A stretch of 64,000 nt of DNA from Dyella choica (GTDB lineage: Bacteria > Pseudomonadota > Gammaproteobacteria > Xanthomonadales > Rhodanobacteraceae), in NCBI RefSeq assembly GCF_003977665.1, contig NZ_RYYV01000016.1:38434-102433 (forward strand), given 5' to 3'. This document shows, piece by piece, positions 33,924-41,613 of this stretch (position 1 is its first letter; every line of letters starts with the position of its first letter). Below the pieces are notes generated by a model. It ran no database searches. It was given only the letters and a program-made list of their open reading frames with translations, and was not told the DNA's origin. The position numbers and the translations under genes were made by a program.

Positions 33924-34069
33924 GGGATAGGTCTCGAGCGCGGTGAACAAGTGGGCTCGGCAAGCGAGCGCCGGCTTTTGATCGAGGCTAATCAAGGCGA
34001 CGCGGCCGATCTATCGAATTACTTTTAAAATGCTCCGCCGTTAGTCGTGGTTTTCCATAGGAGACATGC

Positions 34070-34618
34070 GTGACTTTGCTTCAGACATTGCGCAACTATG
34101 CGCAGGCTTTTCCTGATGATCCGCACGTTGTGGCATGCCTGGCTTTTCTGCAGCAGACTGAGCACCCCTTCGATCGCGAACACCTTGCCGGCCATTTCAC
34201 GGGTTCGGCCTGGCTGGTGAGTCGCGACGGCGAGCGGGTGCTGTTGACGCATCACCGCAAGTTGCAGCGCTGGTTGCAATTGGGCGGGCATGCCGATGGC
34301 GACAGTGACCTGGCGGCGGTGGCGCTGCGCGAAGCCGGCGAGGAATCAGGGCTGCAAGGCCTGACCGTCGAGCAGGGCATTTTCGATGTCGACCGGCATT
34401 GGATACCGGAACGCAAGCACGAACCGGGACACTGGCATTACGACGTGCGCTACGTGGTGCGCACTGGCGAGAGCGAAGACTACGCAGTCAGCGATGAATC
34501 ACTGGAGCTTGCCTGGGTGTCGATCCGCGGATTGGCTGATTCGCGGGATACTGACGAATCGATGCGGCGCATGGCGAGGAAGTGGTTGGCGCGCGGGAGC
34601 GCGCAGGTTGGGGTGTAA
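34070..34618 (+). CDS. Nudix hydrolase
   Basis: 182 aa. The Nudix box GGHADGDSDLAAVALREAGEESGL (about 68-91) keeps the REAGEESGL catalytic half; the first Glu of the consensus is Ser/Asp here. GTG 34070 is used with TAGGAG six bases upstream; an ATG four bases earlier is in another frame. Members hydrolyse nucleoside diphosphates linked to another group; the substrate is unknown. Its TAA stop lies in the loop of a terminator-like hairpin. Confidence 0.87.
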   Translation: MTLLQTLRNYAQAFPDDPHVVACLAFLQQTEHPFDREHLAGHFTGSAWLVSRDGERVLLTHHRKLQRWLQLGGHADGDSDLAAVALREAGEESGLQGLTVEQGIFDVDRHWIPERKHEPGHWHYDVRYVVRTGESEDYAVSDESLELAWVSIRGLADSRDTDESMRRMARKWLARGSAQVGV

Positions 34619-34639
34619 ACCCCAACGGTCCCGTTTTTT
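34607..34639 (+). terminator. Hairpin containing the Nudix stop codon
   Basis: GTTGGGGT (34607-34614) pairs with ACCCCAAC (34619-34626); the GTAA loop includes the TAA stop (34616-34618). Six T follow after seven bases. Termination is plausible but the stem-to-T gap is long. Confidence 0.5.
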
Positions 34640-34860
34640 GTCCTCGCACGATTGCTGCATTTCGTATGCGGCTGCATTGCCTGCGGCGCTTTCGGACACC
34701 GTAGGCGCTCGAGTCACCTTTCTGTGCTGGCGGTTTCAACCGGATAACGTAACCCTTTTTTTTTGGACTTCGCACGGTTGCTGTATCGCGCACATGTGAT
34801 GCATTGCCTGCGGCGCTTTCGGTCCCTTTAGGGACCGAAAGCGCCGCAGGCAATGCAGCC
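34640..34860. repeat. Dispersed repeat R3, multi-module copy with a 27-bp perfect hairpin
   Basis: Two R3 modules in tandem: GCATTGCCTGCGGCGCTTTC occurs at about 34679 and at 34801. The second reads on into its exact complement, so 34801-34856 is a perfect palindrome (27-bp stem, 2-base loop). The stretch 34763-34822 is nearly identical, in inverse orientation, to 43936-44005. No gene between 34619 and 34901. Confidence 0.88.
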
Positions 34861-34901
34861 AATCATGACAAGCAGCAACTGTGCGTGACCAAGGGGGCAA
34901 C

Positions 34902-35423
34902 CTACCCGTAACGTGCCGGCGCTGGATTGAGATGCCCGCATGCCGTGCACGTGCGCGCTTGCTTTGAGGTATAGAAACGATCGAACACCGGCGGGAAGTC
35001 GGTCTCGATGTTCTCAAGCGTGAAATACTCTTCGTACAGCTTGTGGTTGCAGCGCTCGCAGAACCATAGCAAGCCATCTTTTTCATGCCCGAGACGGCGC
35101 CGCTCGATCACCAAGCCGATCGAATCGGGCATGCGCTGCGGCGAGTGCGGCACGCGCGGCGGCAGGTAGAACAGTTCGCCGGCACGTATCGGAATATCGC
35201 GGGCGGTCCCCTCGTCCTGCACCTTCAGTACCATCTCGCCCTCGATCTGATAGAAGAACTCGGGGCCTTCATCGTGGTGATAGTCGGTGCGCGCATTGGG
35301 GCCGCCGACGATCATGATGATGAAATCGCCGTCGACGATGCATTTGTTGCCGACGGGCGGCTTGAGCAGGTGGCGATGCTCGTCGATCCAGCGCTGCAGG
35401 TCGATGGGTGGGAATAGGGCCAT
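34902..35423 (-). CDS. haaO: 3-Hydroxyanthranilate 3,4-dioxygenase HaaO
   Basis: Fe(II) cupin dioxygenase that opens 3-hydroxyanthranilate on the kynurenine route to quinolinate and NAD. 173 aa from ATG 35423. Ligands: His49 and Glu55 in [13 protein letters not shown] and His in [11 protein letters not shown]; substrate Arg residues in the same motif. The C-terminal rubredoxin-like site has two CxxC pairs (WFCERCNH and CTACGH) as in bacterial HaaO. No other kynurenine-pathway gene is nearby. Confidence 0.95.
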   Translation of the reverse strand: MALFPPIDLQRWIDEHRHLLKPPVGNKCIVDGDFIIMIVGGPNARTDYHHDEGPEFFYQIEGEMVLKVQDEGTARDIPIRAGELFYLPPRVPHSPQRMPDSIGLVIERRRLGHEKDGLLWFCERCNHKLYEEYFTLENIETDFPPVFDRFYTSKQARTCTACGHLNPAPARYG

Positions 35424-35518
35424 GGACACTTTCCGTCGTGATGGGAGCGCTTGAAACGGCCAGCGCAGTTTAAGCGGACCGATGCGGATGATCCATGCGA
35501 TCTTCGCCGCCGTTGTGT

Positions 35519-36886
35519 TCAGGGCGACCAGCCGAGGCTTTTGGCCAGGGCGCTGCCGGTACGCCGGTAGCCATCGGGACTGAGGTGGATCAAGTCGCGG
35601 CCCATCAAACTCGGCTTCGCATGAGCCCAGCCATAGCTGCCGCCCTGGCCTCCCATCAGGTCCTGCCAACTCCATTCCACGCATCCGAACCGGCTGCCGA
35701 CCGTGCGCTGGACATTTTCGATTTGCCGGTGGACGCGACTATACGCCAGCAGCGGCAAGCGGTTGCCTTTGCCGGAACGCAGTACGCCTCGATCCGGTGG
35801 ACCGACCAGCAGGCACGATGCAGAGGGAAACACCTGCCGCATATTGGTGAGTGCCTTGCCAAGCAGCGCAGCGTACTTGTCCGCGTCGAAGTCCCGATCG
35901 GCACCTTCGTTGGTGCCATATTCGAGCACTACGCCGTCGTAGCTCACGCCGTGCAGCGTCTGTGCGATCACCTTGGGATTGGCGTTGGCCCAACCCTTCA
36001 CGGTGGCGGATGGCAGGCCGTATACGTCGAAAGTGACGTCCGGCAGCTTCACGGGTTCGAGCACGAAACCGTGCAGCACCAGTTTGCCCCGTGCCACGCG
36101 CCACTTGATGGTGGCCATGGGATGGTCGCTGCGCACCGTCAACAGTTCGCTGCCGGTGGTGCTTTCGAGCGTCAAGCTGTGCGTGCCGCCGTCGTCAATG
36201 GAGTACTCGATGGTAGCGCCGTCCGGCGTGTCGTAGACCATCTGCACTTGTTGCATTTCGGCCTGGCGCGAGGCGTTGCGCAGATCCAGCCAAAGGTAGG
36301 CCTCCGGCCCGGCTTCGACCTCGCGATCGACCAGCGCAGGGCCGATATCGAGCGGCGTGGGAGAGGTATAGGCGATTTCCGTGTTCCACGCCGAACCGAT
36401 GCAGTACGCCCGCAGTCCCGGCAGGCTCACGTTCGCACGCCCCATCGTTGGCGGCAGGAAACGGGGGCCCACGCTTAGGCCCTTGCCACGCAGGGCGTTG
36501 ATGAGCGTAGGCATGAACGGACCGGCGGCGATGTGGCTGTCGCCCCAGAAAGCGATGCGGCGCAATGGGCCGTTGCTCAGCGCCAGACCAGGGATGGCGT
36601 GCGGATCGAGTGTCGGCTCGTCGCGGACGATGGTGCGTGCGAACGGACCGAGTTCCGCATCGCTGGGCATCTGGTTGCCGGCCAACGATACGGAGGCGGC
36701 AGGTTTGTCGGTGGGTGGCTTGGGTGCCGGTGTCGCGCGTGGGCAAACCAGGTCATCAACCTGGTTTGCTGATGTGTCGCCATGCGCCAATGCGGCATGG
36801 GGCAGCCAGAGGGCGAGCAGGCCGGCGCAGCAGGCTCTGACGATGAGTGATCGTGTAGCGCCTTGTGCGCAGCTTGTTCTAGTCAT
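35519..36886 (-). CDS. Periplasmic SGNH/GDSL esterase with inserted beta domain (PatB/Ape1-like)
   Basis: 455 aa. A signal peptide (about 12-34, cleavage near ALA-HG) leads to a Pro/Ala-rich linker and an SGNH hydrolase: block I Ser in [11 protein letters not shown] (about 115-118), block [13 protein letters not shown] (about 322-330) and block V Asp/His in [11 protein letters not shown] (about 431-434). Between blocks I and III lies about 90 residues of beta-strand pattern (about 195-285), like the carbohydrate-binding insertion of peptidoglycan O-acetylesterases. It overlaps the acyltransferase-Rpf gene by eight bases, so both are made together. The role in removing or adding acetyl groups on peptidoglycan is inferred from fold and context. 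Confidence 0.8.
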   Translation of the reverse strand: MTRTSCAQGATRSLIVRACCAGLLALWLPHAALAHGDTSANQVDDLVCPRATPAPKPPTDKPAASVSLAGNQMPSDAELGPFARTIVRDEPTLDPHAIPGLALSNGPLRRIAFWGDSHIAAGPFMPTLINALRGKGLSVGPRFLPPTMGRANVSLPGLRAYCIGSAWNTEIAYTSPTPLDIGPALVDREVEAGPEAYLWLDLRNASRQAEMQQVQMVYDTPDGATIEYSIDDGGTHSLTLESTTGSELLTVRSDHPMATIKWRVARGKLVLHGFVLEPVKLPDVTFDVYGLPSATVKGWANANPKVIAQTLHGVSYDGVVLEYGTNEGADRDFDADKYAALLGKALTNMRQVFPSASCLLVGPPDRGVLRSGKGNRLPLLAYSRVHRQIENVQRTVGSRFGCVEWSWQDLMGGQGGSYGWAHAKPSLMGRDLIHLSPDGYRRTGSALAKSLGWSP

Positions 36887-39464
36887 TTACGGCTTTCGCT
36901 CCGGCCAGACTTTCGTCCAGCCCGTGTTGCTTCAGGTAGGCAAGGTGCTTTTTGTGCAGTTTCCTGGAATAGACGCCGTCAGGCGACTCGCCCAGCATCC
37001 GTTGCAGATCGCGCACAACATCACCACGCTCGCCCAGATGGAACGCTTGCGCGATCACGCTCTCGGGCGTGTAAGTGTAGGGCGAGGTCGAGTGAGGGTG
37101 ACCAAGCGCGGCCACACAGCGCCAACGGCTGAAACCTACGGGTTTGACCAGTACACCTTGCTGATTGGTCCAGCCCTGGGTGGAAATGCGGTTGGCCACT
37201 TCGATCTGTTGTTCGGGCGTGGCCTCGGCCGGGGTCGGCGCGAATTGCGTGCCGCCCCAGTTGGCCCAGTCTTCGAGGGTGATGTCCAGCCCGCCCGAGT
37301 GTCGTCCGGCATTGCGCCAGTTGGCATCGGTTTCGCACAGCGCCATCTTGCGCCAATAGGTGTCGTCGGCTGCTAGTTGCGGGGCGAGCTCCAGAGTGCT
37401 GGGCAACGGCGTGGCTGTCTTGGGCGTTTCGATCGGCGTTTTGTCGTGCATCTGCGCGACTTTCGCATCGCGCGCCAGGTGGCCCGTGCTCAGGATCTCG
37501 GAGATGAAAGCGCGCAGGCCGATGCTCGACAGGTGCACGCCATCGGAGACGAAATAGTCGGGCTGGTCTTCGGACAGGTCGCTCCAACGGACCACCACCA
37601 CGTTCGGGAAATCGGGGGCGACACGATCGATGAGTGCATTGTTGGCTTCCATCCAGCGGCGTGGCACGTGCGTGTTGACGAGCACCACGCGCTTGCAGCC
37701 GGCCAGCATGGAAAGCATCAGGCGCAACTGGTCCTCCGTGACATAGCCGTTGGTGCCCAGGTGCAGCAGCACTGCCGCGCGCAATTGATCGGCGCTCTTG
37801 AGCGCCTTCAACTGATAGATCATATCGGCGGCCTGCCAGCCCATGGTGGCGTGTACGTCCACGCCGGGCAGCGAGGCCTTGAGCAGCTGGCTCGAGCCCA
37901 GCAGCACCGAGTCGCCTATGGCGGTGATGTCGCTGCCCGAAAAAGTTTCCATCACCGGAACATCCGATTGTGCGCCAGGCTCGGGTGTCGGGACCGGCAC
38001 GACCGGCTCTTCCACCGATGCGGTGGGGGTGACAACCGCTGTGTCTGCGAGGCTTACAGTCAGCGAGGCATACGTCTTCCCGCCACCCTTGCTGGTATCA
38101 ATCAGCGTGCTGTTATCGGTCGGATTGGGCGGACCGCCGAGGCTCAATGCCTCGCGCACGTCTTGCGCAGGGCTGGCCTCCACGGGCGCCTGCCAGAGGA
38201 TGGTTCCGATCGTGCCGAAGGCGAACGCGACGCTCAATGCCATGAGCAGTCCGCGCGACCACGCCAGGCGGCGGCGTGAAGCCAGTCGCGCGTCGCGAAA
38301 GATGCGCTCGATGGCGCCGTGGCGGATGGGCATTTCAATGAAGCGGTAGGAAAGTGCGGCGATGGCCAGGGTGGCCATGATGCGCAGGGCGAACGCTTCG
38401 TTGGCATTCATTCCGCGCAGGTCGATGCCCGGGCGCGTCAACATGAAAATGGGCCAATGCCACAGATAGATGCCATACGAGCGCTCGCCGAGCCAGCGCA
38501 GCGGACGCACGTCGAGCCAGCGGCCGAACGCCAGCCCCGGGTGGGTGGCGGCGGCGACCAGCGTGATGCCGGTGGTGGCGGCCAGCAGGAAACCCCATGG
38601 GTAGAGCAGGCGAGTCTCTTCGCCCATCATTGCGAACAGGGCGACCATGCCGGCAAGCGCGGTCAGGCCGAGCAACAGGCCAAAGCCGCGTCGGGCCGGG
38701 CTCGATGATCGAAGGGTTCGCGCAGGTTCCCACAGCAGACCCAACGCCGCACCCAGCAACAGGGCGAATGCATGCGTGTCGGTGCCGAAATAGAGCCGCG
38801 ACGGATCCCCCTGTTCGGGATAACCCAGCTTGCGCGCCAGCAGGAACATCCAGCCCGCCGATGCCAGGCCAAGAACGATGGCGAGCAGGGCCAGTACGCG
38901 CCGCCCGGCAAGTGGCAACAACAGCAGGACCAGCGGTGCCCACAGGATGTAGAACTGTTCTTCGATGGCGAGCGACCACAGGTGCTGCAGCAAAGGTGGG
39001 CGGCCCATTGCCTCGAAGTAGGAAGTGTTGGAGTGCAGCAACTCCCAATTCGTGACATACAGCAGCGAAGCGAGGGTGTCGCCGCGCAGGTGCGCCAGGG
39101 CATCGGTCGCGATCAGGGCCGCAGCGACGACGGCAGCCGCCATCATCAGCCATGAGGCGGGCAGCAGGCGCTTGGCGCGCCGCCAATAGAAATCGCCAAG
39201 ATTCATGCGGCCGGTGGCGTCGGCCTCCCGAGCCAGCAGGCCGGTGATCAGGAAACCGGAGATGACGAAGAACAGGTCGACGCCTAGATAACCACCGCGA
39301 GCCCAGCGGAAGTCGGCGTGGAAGAACACGACCGCCGAGACGGCGAGGGCGCGAAGGCCGTCGAGCCCGGGAATTCGTGCCGGGGCAGACGCTGCCCTGT
39401 CTGTGGCGAGCCAAGCCGCGTCCGTTCGGCATTCCACTTCCTGCGGATATCTGGCGAGCAGCAT
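36879..39464 (-). CDS. Fusion protein: acyltransferase-3, SGNH domain, Rpf-like muralytic domain, PG-binding-like tail
   Basis: 861 aa. Residues about 30-385 form an OafA/OatA-type acyltransferase-3 with about ten helices (IPGLDGLRALAVSAVVFFHA, FFVISGFLITGLL, YWRRAKRLLPASW, LWSLAIEEQFYILW). An eleventh helix (about 405-425) leads to a periplasmic SGNH domain (about 510-665) with catalytic motifs AIGDSVLLGSS (517-519), LHLGTNG (570-573) and SDGVHLS (Asp641, His644). Residues about 703-783 match the resuscitation-promoting factor fold: YWRKMALCETDANW, with catalytic Glu711 next to Cys710, WANWGGTQFAP, ATPEQQIEVANRI, and RWRC with the partner Cys783. The tail (about 804-850; GDVVRDLQRMLGESPDGVYS) resembles a PG_binding_1 domain. 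An OatA-like O-acetylase fused to a muralytic domain is striking in a Gram-negative. First gene of a two-gene unit. Confidence 0.88.
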   Translation of the reverse strand: MLLARYPQEVECRTDAAWLATDRAASAPARIPGLDGLRALAVSAVVFFHADFRWARGGYLGVDLFFVISGFLITGLLAREADATGRMNLGDFYWRRAKRLLPASWLMMAAAVVAAALIATDALAHLRGDTLASLLYVTNWELLHSNTSYFEAMGRPPLLQHLWSLAIEEQFYILWAPLVLLLLPLAGRRVLALLAIVLGLASAGWMFLLARKLGYPEQGDPSRLYFGTDTHAFALLLGAALGLLWEPARTLRSSSPARRGFGLLLGLTALAGMVALFAMMGEETRLLYPWGFLLAATTGITLVAAATHPGLAFGRWLDVRPLRWLGERSYGIYLWHWPIFMLTRPGIDLRGMNANEAFALRIMATLAIAALSYRFIEMPIRHGAIERIFRDARLASRRRLAWSRGLLMALSVAFAFGTIGTILWQAPVEASPAQDVREALSLGGPPNPTDNSTLIDTSKGGGKTYASLTVSLADTAVVTPTASVEEPVVPVPTPEPGAQSDVPVMETFSGSDITAIGDSVLLGSSQLLKASLPGVDVHATMGWQAADMIYQLKALKSADQLRAAVLLHLGTNGYVTEDQLRLMLSMLAGCKRVVLVNTHVPRRWMEANNALIDRVAPDFPNVVVVRWSDLSEDQPDYFVSDGVHLSSIGLRAFISEILSTGHLARDAKVAQMHDKTPIETPKTATPLPSTLELAPQLAADDTYWRKMALCETDANWRNAGRHSGGLDITLEDWANWGGTQFAPTPAEATPEQQIEVANRISTQGWTNQQGVLVKPVGFSRWRCVAALGHPHSTSPYTYTPESVIAQAFHLGERGDVVRDLQRMLGESPDGVYSRKLHKKHLAYLKQHGLDESLAGAKAVND

Positions 39465-39570
39465 GATTCCGTTCTTGGTTGCAGGTGTTGAGGGTCAAGC
39501 ATGAGCGTCGATTGTGATGGATTCGCGTCCGGTCGGGGCGAATCCCGGGCAGGCCGATGCTTTCTTGCGG

Positions 39571-41460
39571 TCACACGTCCAGCGTCGCCAGATCGCCTTT
39601 CTCTTCGAGCCAGCTCTTGCGATCCGAAGCGCGCTTCTTGGCCAGCAGCATGTCCATCAGCTTGGCGGTGCCGTCGTTGTCTTCCACCGTCAGCTGCACC
39701 AGGCGGCGCGTGTCGGGATGGATGGTGGATTCGCGCAGCTGCCCGGGGTTCATTTCACCCAGGCCCTTGAAGCGGGTGACCGTGACCTGGCCTTTCATCT
39801 TTTCGCGCTCCACGCGCTGGAGCATGGCCTGCTTTTCGTTTTCGTCCAGGCAGTAGAACACCTGCTTGCCCACGTCGACGCGGAACAGTGGCGGCATCGC
39901 CACGAACACATGGCCTTCGCGCACCAGCGTAGGGAAATGGCGCAGGAACAGCGCGCTGAGCAGGGTGGCGATGTGCAGACCGTCGGAATCGGCGTCGGCG
40001 AGGATGACCACTTTGCCGTAGCGCAGGCCCGACAGGTCGTCCTTGCCCGGATCACAGCCGATCGCCACCGCCAGGTTGTGCACTTCCTCCGAAGCGAGTA
40101 CCGAGGTGGATTCCACCTCCCAGGTGTTGAGGATCTTGCCGCGCAACGGCAGGATGGCCTGGAATTCCTTGTCGCGCGCCTGCTTGGCGCTGCCGCCGGC
40201 CGAATCGCCCTCCACCAGGAACAGCTCGGTGCGGCTCAGGTCGGTGGCGGTGCAGTCGGCCAGCTTGCCGGGCAGGGCCGGGCCCTGGGTGATTTTCTTG
40301 CGCACCACCTGCTTGGCGGCTTTCAAGCGCGCGCTGGCGCGCTCGATCGCCAACTGCGCGATGCGCTCGCCGAGATCGACGTGCTGGTTCAACCACAGGC
40401 TGAAGGCGTCGTGCACCACGCTTTCCACCAGCGCGGCGGCGTTGCGCGAGGACAGGCGTTCCTTGGTCTGGCCGGCGAACTGCGGGTCCTGCAGTTTTGC
40501 CGACAGCACGAAGGCCAGCCTTTCCCACACGTCTTCCGGCGCCAGCTTCACACCGCGTGGCAGCAGGCTGCGGATATCGCAGAATTCGCGCACCGCATTG
40601 GTGAGGCCGCTGCGCAATCCGTTGACGTGCGTGCCACCCTGCACGGTGGGAATCAGGTTGACGTAGCTCTCCTGCACCAGTTCGCCTTCCGGCAACCAGG
40701 TGAAGGCGACATCGAGGCCTTCGGTTTCGCGCGTCACATGATGCACGAACAGTTCGGCGGGCAAGCATTCGGCGCCGTCGAGTTCGCCGCGCAGGTAATC
40801 GCGCAGGCCGTCCTCGTAGTACCACTCGCTCACTTCGCCGCTGGCTTCGTCGACCAGCTTGACGCTGAGGCCGGCGCACAACACCGCCTTGGCGCGCAGC
40901 AGATGCTTCAGCTTGGGCAGCGAGATCTTCGGCGAGTCGAAATATTTCGGATCGGCCCAGAAGCGCACGGTGGTGCCGGTCTTCCTCTTCGGCACCGTGC
41001 CGATGGTTTCCAGTGGGCTGGCGCGGTCGCCGTTGGCGAATGCCATGCGGTATTCGTTGCCGTCGCGGCGGATGGTCACTTCCACCTTGTTCGACAGCGC
41101 ATTCACCACCGACACGCCCACGCCGTGCAGGCCGCCGGAGAAGTTGTAATTCTTGCCGGAGAATTTGCCGCCCGCATGCAGGCGGGTGAGGATCAGCTCG
41201 ACACCGGGAATACCTTCTTCCGGATGAATGTCCACCGGCATGCCGCGACCGTCGTCACTCACTTCCACCGAGCCGTCGCTGTGCAGGATCACTTCGATCG
41301 ACTTGGCGTGGCCGGCCAGCGCCTCGTCGACCGAGTTGTCGATCACTTCCTGCGCCAGATGGTTCGGGCGGGTGGTGTCGGTGTACATGCCCGGCCGGCG
41401 CTTGACGGGGTCAAGGCCGGAGAGAACTTCGATGTCGGCGGCGTTATAACGGCTGCTCAT
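39571..41460 (-). CDS. parE: DNA topoisomerase IV subunit B ParE
   Basis: ATPase subunit of topoisomerase IV, which unlinks daughter chromosomes. 629 aa: GHKL ATPase with EVIDNSVDEALAGHA, DDGRGMPVDIH and GGLHGVGVSVVNAL; transducer region with QTKERLSS; Toprim with LVEGDSAGGSAKQ and ILADADSDGLHI; ending RFKGLGEMNPGQL. The shorter length and ParE-type motifs distinguish it from GyrB. parC is not in the window. Confidence 0.96.
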   Translation of the reverse strand: MSSRYNAADIEVLSGLDPVKRRPGMYTDTTRPNHLAQEVIDNSVDEALAGHAKSIEVILHSDGSVEVSDDGRGMPVDIHPEEGIPGVELILTRLHAGGKFSGKNYNFSGGLHGVGVSVVNALSNKVEVTIRRDGNEYRMAFANGDRASPLETIGTVPKRKTGTTVRFWADPKYFDSPKISLPKLKHLLRAKAVLCAGLSVKLVDEASGEVSEWYYEDGLRDYLRGELDGAECLPAELFVHHVTRETEGLDVAFTWLPEGELVQESYVNLIPTVQGGTHVNGLRSGLTNAVREFCDIRSLLPRGVKLAPEDVWERLAFVLSAKLQDPQFAGQTKERLSSRNAAALVESVVHDAFSLWLNQHVDLGERIAQLAIERASARLKAAKQVVRKKITQGPALPGKLADCTATDLSRTELFLVEGDSAGGSAKQARDKEFQAILPLRGKILNTWEVESTSVLASEEVHNLAVAIGCDPGKDDLSGLRYGKVVILADADSDGLHIATLLSALFLRHFPTLVREGHVFVAMPPLFRVDVGKQVFYCLDENEKQAMLQRVEREKMKGQVTVTRFKGLGEMNPGQLRESTIHPDTRRLVQLTVEDNDGTAKLMDMLLAKKRASDRKSWLEEKGDLATLDV

Positions 41461-41545
41461 GGGGCCTGCTGCGTGTTTCGCGGGTAGTCAGACGCGGGAG
41501 GATGGGCGGTGGTTGCGCGCAGGTCAAGGGGAGCGCGCAACCCTC

Positions 41546-41583
41546 ATGGCCGTCATTCCCGCGTACGCGGGAATGACGGCCAT
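41546..41583. repeat. Perfect 38-bp palindrome (family R4)
   Basis: ATGGCCGTCATTCCCGCGT followed directly by its exact reverse complement, with no loop. The core GTCATTCCCGCG is shared with the R4 element at 25669-25793. It lies in the 153-bp gap between the aminopeptidase stop and the parE start. Confidence 0.92.
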
Positions 41584-41613
41584 ACATAAGATCGGGGCCG
41601 CCAGCGTGCCTAT

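Noticed and set aside
39514..41487. 657-codon frame on the plus strand opposite parE
   Set aside because: Antisense shadow of parE, no known family.
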